DNA of 64,000 nucleotides, taken from CAYMEV01 sp964389675 [NCBI: uncultured Candidatus Sumerlaeota bacterium] (GTDB lineage: Bacteria > CAYMEV01). This document shows positions 52,024-61,714 of the stretch, one piece after another. Every line of letters starts with the position of its first letter. Position 1 is the stretch's first letter. Made by a program: the position numbers and the translations under genes. Below the pieces are notes generated by a model. It saw nothing but the letters and a program-made list of their open reading frames with translations. It did not search any database and was not told where the DNA came from. The stretch is taken from contig CAYMEV010000007.1 of assembly GCA_964389675.1 (NCBI GenBank), positions 62,001-126,000 on the forward strand. The letters run 5' to 3'.

Positions 52024-52685
52024 AAAAAACAACAGCTATTCTTATTTTTGTAATTATAGCATCTTTTTTTTCCTTAAATCTTCTGCATTCTCAGGTTTAT
52101 CGCAATGAGAGCTATATTATCGAACTTAAATCATCAGGAAACGGCGATACTTTTATTACAAATAAGCATTCTGATAAAAATTTTGGCGGATCAAAATATA
52201 TAATATCAGGGCTGAAAGAAAAAAACCTTTATTGGGGCTTGTTTTTTTTTTCAATCCCGGATTTTAATGAAAAGGTATATGTCAAAAGTGCAAGGCTGGT
52301 TCTTTATCCGGTCATAATAGAAGATCCTCAGGTTTATAATATATATTATATAATTGAGAGGTTTTTCCCGGAAAACAGATTTCACGGGAATAACCTGGAA
52401 AGAATTGGTGTCACATGGGGTTCCATGCCTCCTTTTGATGATATCCCGGTTAATTCTGTCCTTATAGATAAGACTGATATTCCTCTGAACATAGATATTA
52501 CAGGTGCGATACAAAAGGCTGTTGATAAAGGATCTGAATATTGCGGTATATTGATAAAGAACTCAAAGGATTTTTCAATCTCCTATGATTCTTTTGTTAT
52601 GTTTTATTCCTCAAATAATCTTCATTATTCATATAATGAACTTATACCAAGGGTCGAAATGACCATTTTAAGGGAGAAAGATTGA
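52020..52685 (+). CDS. exported DNRLRE-like beta-sandwich protein
   Basis: This 221-residue protein has a signal peptide (about 1-25) and a single beta-rich domain with the layout of DNRLRE/CBM96-like modules: GDTFITNKHSDKNFG near the start, KSARLVLYP, and VTWGSMPPF in the middle. Such modules bind glycans or make up adhesive surface proteins. It overlaps the GGDEF gene by 4 bases (ATGA) and rnhB by 4 bases (TTGA). Its placement behind a diguanylate cyclase suggests a cell-surface or matrix role, but that is inference. Confidence 0.82.
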   Translation: MKKTTAILIFVIIASFFSLNLLHSQVYRNESYIIELKSSGNGDTFITNKHSDKNFGGSKYIISGLKEKNLYWGLFFFSIPDFNEKVYVKSARLVLYPVIIEDPQVYNIYYIIERFFPENRFHGNNLERIGVTWGSMPPFDDIPVNSVLIDKTDIPLNIDITGAIQKAVDKGSEYCGILIKNSKDFSISYDSFVMFYSSNNLHYSYNELIPRVEMTILREKD

Positions 52686-53509
52686 AATCCGTTATTTTTG
52701 ACGCAATTAAAGAATATTTAAAACAGGAAAATGTCCAAAACAGAATTAAGATTGCTGACCATTTTATAAACCTCATCGATAATGAGCAAAATGAATATTA
52801 TAGTATTATCAGGAATATGAATCCTAAAAAACTGGAACAGACTGATATCAGCAGAAAGATTAGATTTGATTCCATGATGGCGCATGATATGGCTATTGCC
52901 GGAACCGATGAAGTCGGCAGGGGCTGTATATTCGGCCCTGTCTTTACTGCCACAGCAGAAGGCACTAATGCATGCAAACTAGATCATCCAGTATTTGCTG
53001 CAATTGATGATTCAAAAAGGTTGACATCCAGGCTTAGAAAATCTATCCTTTTCTTTTGCATAGAGAAAAATATTGAATTCTCCATAGGATTTTCAACTGT
53101 AAATTATATTGAGAAGAACAATATATTGAATGCAACAATAAACGCTATAAAAATGAGTATTAATAATATAGCCGGAAATGGAGTGTTTTATCTAATTGAT
53201 GGCCGTTTTCCCGTTGATTTCGGCCCGAATACCAAAAAAGTTGTCAAGGGAGATTCAAAGTCTTTTGTTATCGGGCTTGCATCAATTATCGCAAAGACAG
53301 TAAGGGATTACCTCATGGCTACCCTGTCTTTATTCTATCCGGGATATTTTCTGGAAAGGAATATGGGGTACGGCACCAAAGACCACTTTTTAATGATCAG
53401 CAGGAAAGGATATACAGAGCTTCACAGAAAATCCTTTTTAAGGAGATATCTTGCTGGAAAGCATCAGGGAACATTAATCCAGAAACAGGAGAATCAAAAT
53501 GGTATTTAA
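52682..53509 (+). CDS. rnhB: ribonuclease HII
   Basis: This 275-residue protein begins at TTG with AGGGAGA upstream. The first 70 residues are an extra helical N-terminal region; the RNase HII core follows with catalytic Asp-Glu in GTDEVGRG, DSKRLT, a second Asp in YLIDGRFP and KGDSKSFVIGLASIIAK. The enzyme cuts RNA in RNA-DNA hybrids and removes misinserted ribonucleotides. It overlaps secA by 11 bases. Confidence 0.95.
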   Translation: MKSVIFDAIKEYLKQENVQNRIKIADHFINLIDNEQNEYYSIIRNMNPKKLEQTDISRKIRFDSMMAHDMAIAGTDEVGRGCIFGPVFTATAEGTNACKLDHPVFAAIDDSKRLTSRLRKSILFFCIEKNIEFSIGFSTVNYIEKNNILNATINAIKMSINNIAGNGVFYLIDGRFPVDFGPNTKKVVKGDSKSFVIGLASIIAKTVRDYLMATLSLFYPGYFLERNMGYGTKDHFLMISRKGYTELHRKSFLRRYLAGKHQGTLIQKQENQNGI

Positions 53510-56009
53510 GATTATAAATAAGGTTTTCGGGTCCAAAACCATCAGGGACCTTAAAAAGCTTCAGACATATATTGAAGGGATTGATTCAAGGGAAAGGGAA
53601 TACAGCCATTATACTGACAGCAGGCTCAAAGAGATTAGCCTGTCCCTTAAGGAGAAAGCTGGTAGTGGGAATACGCTTGACGATCTTATTCCAGAGGCAT
53701 TCGCCCTTGTAAAAGAAGCAGCGAAACGTACCATAGGGATGCGTCCTTTTGACGTTCAGATAGCTGGAGGAATTATACTTCATCAGGGTAAGATCTCTGA
53801 AATGAAGACAGGTGAAGGAAAAACACTGGTAGCGACAATGCCCGCTTATCTTAATGCGCTTACTCAAAGAGGGGTACATATTGTCACTGTTAATGATTAT
53901 CTTGCGCGCAGGGATGCTAACTGGATGGGTGAGATCTTCCGCTTTCTGGGGCTTACAGTAGGATGCATCCAGCATGACATGTCCCCCTCTGACAGGAGAA
54001 ATGAGTATGGCTGTGACATTACATATGGTACCAACAATGAATTCGGCTTTGATTACCTGAGAGATAATATGGAGGTCTCTATCGAAAGATGTGTGCAGAG
54101 ATACCACCATTATGCCATAATAGACGAGGTTGACAGCATACTTGTTGATGAAGCAAGGACTCCCCTTATTATTTCAGGTCCTGCGGAAGAATCTACTGAA
54201 CTTTATTATGAAATGAACTCTATTGCCCGCCAGATGAAGCAGGAAAGGCATTTTGTGCTTGATGAGAAAGCTAAGACCATTGCCCTTACAGAGGAGGGGA
54301 ACTCAATACTGGAAAAACGTTTCGGCGAGAAGATATATACACCTGATGGCCTGGAATTTCAGCATCACATAATACAGGCCTTAAAAGCTCATAAGCTTTT
54401 TAAGAGGGATGTAGATTATGTGATAAAGGAAAATAAGGTAATTATTGTAGATGAGTTCACAGGGAGGCTTATGCCCGGAAGGAGATACAGTGATGGCCTG
54501 CACCAGGCTCTTGAGGCAAAGGAGAATGTGAAAATAGAAAATGCAAATCAGACTCTTGCCACAATCACTCTGCAGAATTATTTCAGAATGTACGAAAAAC
54601 TGGCTGGAATGACCGGTACAGCAAAAACAGAAGAGTCGGAATTTATTCAGATCTATAATCTGGAGGTTGTTGAAATTCCTACCAACAGGCCGCTGATCAG
54701 GACAAATTATGATGATGAGATCTACAGAACAGAGGAAGAAAAGGTCTCAGCCGTATTGAAGGAAATTGAGAAGATGAACAGAATAGGCAGGCCTGTCCTT
54801 GTCGGAACTGTATCAATTGAGAAATCAGAGCTGATAGCTGAGTACTTAAAGAAGAAGAGGATTCATTTCAATGTTCTTAATGCAAAAAACCATGAAAAGG
54901 AGGCTCAGATCATAGCCGGTGCAGGACAGGAAAAAGCCGTGACCATATCCACCAATATGGCCGGAAGAGGAACAGACATAGTGCTGGGAGATGGTATTGC
55001 CGAGAAAGGCGGACTCCATATTATCGGGACTGAGAGGCATGAATCCAGAAGGATTGATAATCAGCTGAGGGGGCGTGCGGGGCGGCAGGGCGATCCCGGA
55101 AGCTCAAAATTCTATCTTTCCCTTGAGGACAATCTTATGAGAATATTTGCAGCAGAGAAGATCTCTGGATTGATGGACAGGATACATTTTGAAAAGGGTG
55201 TCCCAATAAAACATAAGATTATCACCAGCATTATTGAGAAGGCACAGAAGCAGGTTGAAAGCTATCATTTTGAGATCAGGAAAAACACGCTTGAATATGA
55301 TGATGTAATGAATAAGCAAAGGGAAATTATTTATTCGAAAAGAAGGGAAATTCTGGAAGGCAAGCTTAAGAAGGAAGACATATTCGATATGATTGAGGAT
55401 ATTTCAGAGGAGCTTGTCGATACATATCTTCCTGAAAGAAAAGATGTAATGGACTGGGATTTTGACGCCTTAAAACATTCATTTCAGGAGAGTTTCTTCT
55501 TCATTCCGAAAATACTGGAAGATGAACTGGGTTCTGAGAACAGGGAAGATCTGATTGAAAAGATTAAAAAGGAGCTTTTTGATTATTATAATCAGAAAGA
55601 AGCACAGATAAAAGCTGAAAGAATGAGGCATGTTGAAAAATATTTCTTTTTATCATATATAGATACTTTCTGGAAGGAGCATCTCTATATAATGGATCAG
55701 GTAAGAGAGGGAATAGGGCTTAGGGGATACGGACAAAGAGATCCGCTGCTCGAATACAAGAAGGAAGCGTTTTATTATTTTGATGACCTGATAGACAGGA
55801 TAAAGAAGAGGACAGTGAAATCAATTTTCTCCATAAAAGTTGAACTGGAAGAAGATGATATAAAAATAAGGAAAAAAAAGATTAATGCAAAGGAGCATCA
55901 TGGCCAGGGAACCAGGCTGCAACCGCAGACCCGCGATAAAAAGGTAGGCCGTAATGATCCCTGCATATGCGGAAGCGGCAAAAAATATAAACACTGTTGT
56001 GGGAGATAA
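53499..56009 (+). CDS. secA: protein translocase ATPase SecA
   Basis: This 836-residue protein has the full SecA set: Walker A GEGKT near residue 105, DEVDSILVDEARTPLI near 208-225, the TGTAKTEESEF segment, GRGTDIVLG and RGRAGRQGD in the second motor domain, and a C-terminal zinc motif CICGSGKKYKHCC for SecB or ribosome binding. The length is close to the family minimum. It drives preprotein export through SecYEG at the inner membrane. AGGAGA precedes its start, which lies within the end of rnhB. Confidence 0.98.
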   Translation: MVFKIINKVFGSKTIRDLKKLQTYIEGIDSREREYSHYTDSRLKEISLSLKEKAGSGNTLDDLIPEAFALVKEAAKRTIGMRPFDVQIAGGIILHQGKISEMKTGEGKTLVATMPAYLNALTQRGVHIVTVNDYLARRDANWMGEIFRFLGLTVGCIQHDMSPSDRRNEYGCDITYGTNNEFGFDYLRDNMEVSIERCVQRYHHYAIIDEVDSILVDEARTPLIISGPAEESTELYYEMNSIARQMKQERHFVLDEKAKTIALTEEGNSILEKRFGEKIYTPDGLEFQHHIIQALKAHKLFKRDVDYVIKENKVIIVDEFTGRLMPGRRYSDGLHQALEAKENVKIENANQTLATITLQNYFRMYEKLAGMTGTAKTEESEFIQIYNLEVVEIPTNRPLIRTNYDDEIYRTEEEKVSAVLKEIEKMNRIGRPVLVGTVSIEKSELIAEYLKKKRIHFNVLNAKNHEKEAQIIAGAGQEKAVTISTNMAGRGTDIVLGDGIAEKGGLHIIGTERHESRRIDNQLRGRAGRQGDPGSSKFYLSLEDNLMRIFAAEKISGLMDRIHFEKGVPIKHKIITSIIEKAQKQVESYHFEIRKNTLEYDDVMNKQREIIYSKRREILEGKLKKEDIFDMIEDISEELVDTYLPERKDVMDWDFDALKHSFQESFFFIPKILEDELGSENREDLIEKIKKELFDYYNQKEAQIKAERMRHVEKYFFLSYIDTFWKEHLYIMDQVREGIGLRGYGQRDPLLEYKKEAFYYFDDLIDRIKKRTVKSIFSIKVELEEDDIKIRKKKINAKEHHGQGTRLQPQTRDKKVGRNDPCICGSGKKYKHCCGR

Positions 56010-56012
56010 AAA

Positions 56013-56855
56013 ATGTATAAGATTGCAGGAGTTCAGATGAATTCCGGACCATCCAAAGAGGAGAATATAGATAGAGCGGTTCAGCTGGCTGAACTGGCAA
56101 TCTCCAAGGGTTCAAAGATAATACTGTTTGGTGAGATATTCAGCTGCCCGTGGATTTTGGATGAATTTGCCCAGCAAAACTATTTCTACTCAGAAAAAGT
56201 GCCTGGTCCAAGCACCAAACCCTTTATGCACCTTGCAAAGAAATATAAGGTTACATTTGTCTGTCCAGTTATGGAGGAAAGTGATGTTGACGGGGTATAT
56301 TACAATACCGCTGTTGTAATATCAGAAAATGGTGAGATATCAGGCATGCACAGAAAAATACACCTTCCGGATATAGAAGGCTGGAGGGAAAAGAGCTATT
56401 TTGCTAAAGGGGACCTTGGATTTCAGGTATTTAGAAGTGAGTGGGCTAATTTTGGAATACTGCTAAGCTGGGATAACTTCTTTCCAGAAGCTGCAAGGGT
56501 GCTGGCTCTGAAAGGCGCAAACCTGATCCTATGTCCTACGACCTCAGCATTTGATTCACAGAATATATGGGAAACAGTAATAAAAGCCAACTCCATAGTA
56601 AATAATGTCTTCAGCTTCAGGCTGAACAGGGTTGGAAGCGAGAAAGGGCTTGATTTTTACGGCAAATCATTCTGCTCAAACCCGTTCGGAGAACTGCTGT
56701 TCATACCGAGTACCAATTCTGAAGGCATTGTGATTGCTGAGATAGCCTCATGTATTCAAAAGACTATAAGGAGTGACTGGAGCTTTATTAAGGAAAGGTC
56801 CCCCGCTGATTATCTTCCTATTATGCCGAAATCCATTAAGGCTTTCTGGGAATAA
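56013..56855 (+). CDS. nitrilase-superfamily protein with catalytic Cys replaced by Ser
   Basis: This 280-residue protein is a carbon-nitrogen hydrolase related to N-carbamoylputrescine amidase. The catalytic Glu (E41 in FGEIF) and Lys (K115 in HRKIHLP) are in place. The nucleophile position, normally Cys in a motif like ICWDxxFPE, reads LLSWDNFFPE, so residue 152 is Ser, encoded by AGC (TGC would be Cys). It is probably inactive as an amidase or has a changed reaction. GGAG lies seven bases before the start, three bases after the secA stop, so it ends the operon. No agmatine or polyamine genes are near. Confidence 0.9.
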   Translation: MYKIAGVQMNSGPSKEENIDRAVQLAELAISKGSKIILFGEIFSCPWILDEFAQQNYFYSEKVPGPSTKPFMHLAKKYKVTFVCPVMEESDVDGVYYNTAVVISENGEISGMHRKIHLPDIEGWREKSYFAKGDLGFQVFRSEWANFGILLSWDNFFPEAARVLALKGANLILCPTTSAFDSQNIWETVIKANSIVNNVFSFRLNRVGSEKGLDFYGKSFCSNPFGELLFIPSTNSEGIVIAEIASCIQKTIRSDWSFIKERSPADYLPIMPKSIKAFWE

Positions 56856-56870
56856 TTTTATTAATAATAT

Positions 56871-56899
56871 TTGACAAAGATATATAATATTAATAAACT
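56871..56899 (+). promoter_or_regulatory. promoter of the TPR protein gene
   Basis: TTGACA at 56871-56876 and TAAACT at 56894-56899 are 17 bases apart; the leader before the ATG at 56933 is about 27 bases. Confidence 0.55.
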
Positions 56900-56932
56900 A
56901 AATAGCATGAAGAATTGGCTTGGATTTAGGCT

Positions 56933-59900
56933 ATGATAACAGGATTTAATACAGACCTTGTCCATAATGGAGAGACCTACCACGTACAGACCCAGGAAAG
57001 AGGGGTCAACAGCTTTGTTCTGGATACCTATCTTTATAAAAGCGGCAGGATACTGGAAAGTTTTGAGGTATCCTATGAACATATCAAAAAAGATGACGAT
57101 TATATAAAAAATGTACGCCTTCTAATGGGAAAGCAGCACAACAAGATGATTAAAATGCTTAAAGAAGGCCGCCTTCCTTATACCAAGAAGCTGGTGCAGA
57201 AAGCCCAGGGTTTTGTTGATGCCAAGGATTATGAACAGGCCAACAGGTATATTAAAGAAGCATTTCTGATGGCTCCTGAAGATGAGCAGATAATCAAGCT
57301 GAAAGAGACAATAGGAAAACACGTCAAGCCTGCACCGAAAAAGAAATATAAAACCATTGTCGGTTCAAAGAAAAAGGAGGCGCAGGAGGAGAAAGAGGCA
57401 CCTGCTTTCGAGGAAAATGCTGAAGATGGTGATTCTACAGTCCTTATGGAATCAGAATCAGAACAGGAAAACGATAAAAAAGACCCTTCAAAGATTATAG
57501 AACAGGGGGTAAAGATGATAGATGAGGGAGATATTAAATCCGCGATAAAATTCCTTGAAGAGGCTTATGAAAATGATCCTGACAACTATGATGTTTTTGA
57601 GCTGCTTCAGTCTGCAAGGCTGCAGCTTCAGGAAAAGGCCAAAAAAGAGGAAATACCATGTCTTTTTGAATTTGAAGGGAAAAAGTATTTTAATGTTGAT
57701 AGGGCAATTGATGATGGCCTGTTTCTTTTCGGAGATCTTCAGTATAAAGCGGCAAAGAACGTCTGGCAGAAAGCGCTGGAGTTTGACCCTGAAAACCAGA
57801 AAATCATAGGGTTTATAAGGGAAGCAGATGAAGCGATAAAAAACGATCAGGAATCATATCTTAAAGAAGAAGATGAAGAGACGGCCCCCGAAGCAGAAAA
57901 GAAGGAAACACAGGGTGAGGAGTATAATGAAGTAGACAGCAGTGAAACCATCATGATCGACAAAAAGCATATTGTTGATTTATTCCCGCCTGAACAGAAA
58001 CCCTCAAAAATAGAAAGCGAGAAAGCTGTTAAAACAAGTGAAAATCCTGAGAAAGAAGAAGTCATTGAGGAAGAAAAGCCCCAGAAAGAAGAACAGCTAG
58101 AACCCATCTCGGAAACCGGAGAGCCTGCGGAGGGTCAAATTCCTCAGGAACCTGCTGCTGAAGAAACAAGCGAGGATATACAGAGCATTGAAAAAGAAAA
58201 GCCGGTTATGGAAATGGAAGAGAAGACTGAAAATATAAAGCAAAGTGAAATTTCAGAGGAACCTGACAGATCAGAACCGGAAAAAATTAAGGCAGATGAA
58301 GCAGGCGGTGAAGAATTTAGTGAGGAAGAGCTGAATGAGACTATAGAGCTGGATCCCGGCCAGCTGGAGATGAAAAGCCAGGGGACAGCAGAAATGACTT
58401 ATGTCGTCAGCCCTGAATCGTCATTTAGAAGCGAGCCTGAGCCTGATGCCGCAATCACAGCGAAGGATTCGGAAGAAGAAGCATCTGCCGGCGATGCAAA
58501 CAAGGGAGATGATACTCTTTTTGAGGTTCCTGCAGACCATCTCCGAAATAAGGACCAGCGAATGAGCCAGCATGAGAATGCCATTACGCCTGCAGGCACT
58601 GAACTTACAGGAAAAGAAAGCTTTGTAAGTGATTATGATTCAGGCTCACCAGAGTTGGCAGGCAAAGAAAGAACAGATATTAGCACTGATGATACCAGCA
58701 GTATTATTTATGATACAGAAAAACTGGGGAAAAGGGTTATTGATCATACTCAGGAAAAATTAGAAACCATGGCTGAAAAATCTGAGATAAAAGATAAAGC
58801 AGAAGAAAAAGAAAAACCCTCTAAAAAAGATGCGGAACAGATAAAAAAGGATAAACAGCCTGCAGGTTCCCGACTGAAATCTGCAGAAAAGGTAGAGAAA
58901 AGGCCTGAGAAGAAAACAGAGGGGAAAAAGCCGGAACCAGAGCCAGTTTTTGAATCCGCAGTACCTGATATAAAAGAGGAAGAATTGCAGGAGGATAGCA
59001 TTCCCCGGAAAAAGAAGGATCCTTCCGCTGTGCCTGCCAGACAGAAAGCAAAAAAGGTACGTGCTGAAAGTGTGCCTTCAACACGCAAGCAGTCAAAAGT
59101 CCTTCTGGGTGCTATAATTGCAGTCCTTGTCATCTTCCCTGTCAGCCTTTATTTCATTGTCAGAGCAAGCAATATATCAAAAATGAGGATGGAAGCTGAA
59201 GAATTCTACAATAACGGCAACTATTCAGGTGCTATTAACACACTTGACAAGCTAATATCGAAATATCCCGAGGATTCTGAATTGCTGGAACTAAGAGCCA
59301 AAAGCTACTTTGGGAATAATGATCTTGAAAACGCAAAAGTGGATTATATGAAGCTTACAGAGATGCACAATGACAGTAATCTGGATGCCCTTATCTCTCT
59401 TGCCAAGATTGAAGCCTCCCTCAAAAATACGCATAATCTGGTAGCATTAATCCCAAAGATTCTTAAAATTGAAAACACCCCTGAAAACCTTTTAATGTTA
59501 TCTGACCTTGCTGTTGAAGTTGATCAAAAGCTTCTTGCCCTTGAGCTTTTAGAAAATGCCTTTAAGATTGAGCCGAATAACTGGAATATACTAAATAAGA
59601 AGACCAGGCTCTATTATAATATAGGTGATACTGATACTGCAAAAGCAGGTTTTGAAAAACTCCATGAGATTGACAAGGTAAATAAGGATTACCCGTATTA
59701 CCTGGCCAGGATATCCTATGATAACAATGATTACAGGAGGGCTCTGATCTATCTCAATAATATTGTAGATAAAGAGATAGACAAGGAAAATATAGACTAC
59801 CGGGTCCTGCACCTTCTTGGCGATGTGTATAAAAAGATGCAGGTTCACTCTCAGGCATTTCAGAAGTATAATGAGGCCAAAGAAATCCTTGAAAAAAAGG

Positions 59901-60403
59901 CACAAAAGGATAAGGAGCTTCTCCCCGAGCTTGCAAAGATCTATAGCAAGACGGGCCTGATCTGGCTCGAGAGGGCTGTAGAATTTAACGACAGGTCAGG
60001 GACTACAATGCAGAATGCAATGAAAGACTTCGAGACATCAATAGAGCTGAATCCAGCAAATCCTGATTGTTATGCTAATATGGGTAAGGCCTATGAGTTT
60101 ATGAATGACAATGAAAAAGCTGAATTCTATTACTATGAAGCATTAAGGTTTGACAGAAATAATCCGGAGCATTACATAGCCCTGTCAAAACTTTACAATA
60201 CAAAACTGAAGGATATTGACCGTGCTCATACTATTCTCAAAGATGCCTATTTAGAAGGGATTTTTGACTGTAACCTGCTGGCTGAGCTTATTGATATCAC
60301 CAGGAAAATCAATGAAAATGAAAAAGATGAAGCTAAGCGCCAGGAGAATGAAAAAGTGATCAGCAATTATCAAATAAGATCTCAGGTCATGGGATGCCCC
60401 TAA
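56933..60403 (+). CDS. giant TPR protein with one transmembrane helix
   Basis: This 1156-residue protein begins with a small beta domain (MITGFNTDLVHNGETYHVQT, about 1-75) that is shared by many proteins of unknown role in diderm bacteria. TPR-like helices follow at about 75-140 and 190-300. Residues about 310-715 are a very acidic Glu/Pro/Ser-rich linker. A single transmembrane helix lies at about 723-745, and the C-terminal 400 residues are TPR repeats (YNNGNYSGAI, GNNDLENAKV, YDNNDYRRAL, NDNEKAEFYY). With one helix, one TPR set is cytosolic and the other periplasmic. It may be a scaffold linking envelope and cytosol. Function unknown. Confidence 0.88.
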   Translation: MITGFNTDLVHNGETYHVQTQERGVNSFVLDTYLYKSGRILESFEVSYEHIKKDDDYIKNVRLLMGKQHNKMIKMLKEGRLPYTKKLVQKAQGFVDAKDYEQANRYIKEAFLMAPEDEQIIKLKETIGKHVKPAPKKKYKTIVGSKKKEAQEEKEAPAFEENAEDGDSTVLMESESEQENDKKDPSKIIEQGVKMIDEGDIKSAIKFLEEAYENDPDNYDVFELLQSARLQLQEKAKKEEIPCLFEFEGKKYFNVDRAIDDGLFLFGDLQYKAAKNVWQKALEFDPENQKIIGFIREADEAIKNDQESYLKEEDEETAPEAEKKETQGEEYNEVDSSETIMIDKKHIVDLFPPEQKPSKIESEKAVKTSENPEKEEVIEEEKPQKEEQLEPISETGEPAEGQIPQEPAAEETSEDIQSIEKEKPVMEMEEKTENIKQSEISEEPDRSEPEKIKADEAGGEEFSEEELNETIELDPGQLEMKSQGTAEMTYVVSPESSFRSEPEPDAAITAKDSEEEASAGDANKGDDTLFEVPADHLRNKDQRMSQHENAITPAGTELTGKESFVSDYDSGSPELAGKERTDISTDDTSSIIYDTEKLGKRVIDHTQEKLETMAEKSEIKDKAEEKEKPSKKDAEQIKKDKQPAGSRLKSAEKVEKRPEKKTEGKKPEPEPVFESAVPDIKEEELQEDSIPRKKKDPSAVPARQKAKKVRAESVPSTRKQSKVLLGAIIAVLVIFPVSLYFIVRASNISKMRMEAEEFYNNGNYSGAINTLDKLISKYPEDSELLELRAKSYFGNNDLENAKVDYMKLTEMHNDSNLDALISLAKIEASLKNTHNLVALIPKILKIENTPENLLMLSDLAVEVDQKLLALELLENAFKIEPNNWNILNKKTRLYYNIGDTDTAKAGFEKLHEIDKVNKDYPYYLARISYDNNDYRRALIYLNNIVDKEIDKENIDYRVLHLLGDVYKKMQVHSQAFQKYNEAKEILEKKAQKDKELLPELAKIYSKTGLIWLERAVEFNDRSGTTMQNAMKDFETSIELNPANPDCYANMGKAYEFMNDNEKAEFYYYEALRFDRNNPEHYIALSKLYNTKLKDIDRAHTILKDAYLEGIFDCNLLAELIDITRKINENEKDEAKRQENEKVISNYQIRSQVMGCP

Positions 60404-60454
60404 TCCCTTTTTATAACCTCCAATAAAACCTTATAAAGCAAAAATGGATTATTA

Positions 60455-60484
60455 TTGACAAAGTATCCCTTTTTAGATTAATCA
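60455..60484 (+). promoter_or_regulatory. possible promoter of metK
   Basis: A consensus TTGACA at 60455-60460 is present, but the -10 at 17-18 bases (TTAATC/TAATCA) is weak. The leader before the TTG start is only about 30 bases, too short for a SAM riboswitch. Confidence 0.4.
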
Positions 60485-60519
60485 TAAAAAGCATATAAAC
60501 AGTTAAAGGAGGATTTATT

Positions 60520-61668
60520 TTGAGGAGAAAGTACTTATTTACTTCAGAGTCTGTAACAGAAGGCCACCCGGATAAAGTAGCAGACCAGATTTCTGACGGG
60601 GTCCTGGATGAACTGATAAGACAGGATAGTCACAGTAGGGTCGCAGTAGAGACGATCGTTACCACCGGTATGGCATTTGTAACCGGTGAAGTAACCACAA
60701 GAGGCTATGTGGATATACCTAAAGTTGTCAGGGGTGTTATCAGGGATATAGGTTATGATAATGCTGATTATGGCTTTGATTATAAAACCTGCGCTGTTAT
60801 GAGTGCTATTGATGAACAGTCTCCGGATATTGCAATGGGTGTGGATCCAGGTGGAGCTGGAGACCAGGGCATGATGTTCGGTTTTGCAAGCAATGAGACA
60901 GAAGAATTTATGCCTATGCCTATACTCCTTGCACATAAGCTCACAGACAGGCTGTCATACCTCAGAAGAAAGGGTATTCTCCCCTGGCTCAGGCCTGACG
61001 GCAAAAGCCAGGTTTCCGTAGAATATATTGACGGAAAGCCAAATAAGGTTAAGGTAGTTGTCATCTCTGCACAGCATTCACCTGATATCCCGCTTCAGGA
61101 CCTGAGAGAAGAGATCATCAAGAAGGTTGTAGAACCTGTAATTGACCCCAAGATTCGTGATGAAAACATTGTTTATCATATAAACCCAACCGGCAGGTTT
61201 GTTGTCGGAGGCCCACAGGGGGATTCAGGCCTTACCGGAAGAAAGATCATTGTTGATACATACGGCGGATTCGGTGCACACGGTGGTGGCGCCTTCTCTG
61301 GAAAGGACCCGACGAAGGTTGACAGGTCCGCTTCATACATGGCAAGATATATAGCAAAGAACATCGTTGCATCAGGGCTTCTTCCAAACTGCAGTGTCCA
61401 GATAGCTTATGCGATAGGCGTTGCAGAGCCTGTCAGCCTTATGATTGAATCCCTGGATAATAATACCGAGAAGCTTGAGAAGCTTGAAACAATAGTGAGA
61501 AAACTTTTCCCGCTAAAGCCTAAGGATATTATAGACTATCTCGACCTGAGAAGGCCTATATACCGTAAAACAGCAGCATTCGGGCATTTTGGAAGGGAAC
61601 TGGATGAATTTACATGGGAAAGAACTGACCTGAAAGATAAGATCAGGGAAGAATTTTCAAAGAAATAG
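60520..61668 (+). CDS. metK: S-adenosylmethionine synthetase
   Basis: This 382-residue enzyme makes SAM from ATP and methionine. It starts at a TTG with AAGGAGG eight bases upstream. Motifs include GHPDK near residue 17, [11 protein letters not shown] and [16 protein letters not shown], all intact. The length is normal for the family. The radical SAM enzyme of the HSAC operon depends on its product, but the two genes are far apart and not co-regulated by any visible signal. A clear hairpin follows the stop. Confidence 0.98.
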   Translation: MRRKYLFTSESVTEGHPDKVADQISDGVLDELIRQDSHSRVAVETIVTTGMAFVTGEVTTRGYVDIPKVVRGVIRDIGYDNADYGFDYKTCAVMSAIDEQSPDIAMGVDPGGAGDQGMMFGFASNETEEFMPMPILLAHKLTDRLSYLRRKGILPWLRPDGKSQVSVEYIDGKPNKVKVVVISAQHSPDIPLQDLREEIIKKVVEPVIDPKIRDENIVYHINPTGRFVVGGPQGDSGLTGRKIIVDTYGGFGAHGGGAFSGKDPTKVDRSASYMARYIAKNIVASGLLPNCSVQIAYAIGVAEPVSLMIESLDNNTEKLEKLETIVRKLFPLKPKDIIDYLDLRRPIYRKTAAFGHFGRELDEFTWERTDLKDKIREEFSKK

Positions 61669-61677
61669 TTATATATA

Positions 61678-61710
61678 TGTATGCAGGGCATAATGACTGC
61701 CCTGCATATA
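61678..61710. terminator. bidirectional terminator between metK and lptFG
   Basis: ATGCAGGGC and GCCCTGCAT form a perfect nine-pair stem with a nine-base loop, extended by further A-T and G-T pairs. Convergent genes end on both sides. The T-rich tail is weak on the plus strand and better on the minus strand. Confidence 0.7.
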
Positions 61711-61714
61711 AAAT

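Noticed and set aside
53586-54110. Antisense ORF of 174 residues opposite secA
   Set aside because: SecA is unambiguous on the plus strand, and the antisense frame shows no motif.
60404-60519. SAM riboswitch upstream of metK
   Set aside because: The region between the previous gene and metK is 116 bases, and the predicted transcript leader is about 30 bases, too short; no conserved SAM-riboswitch stems were seen.
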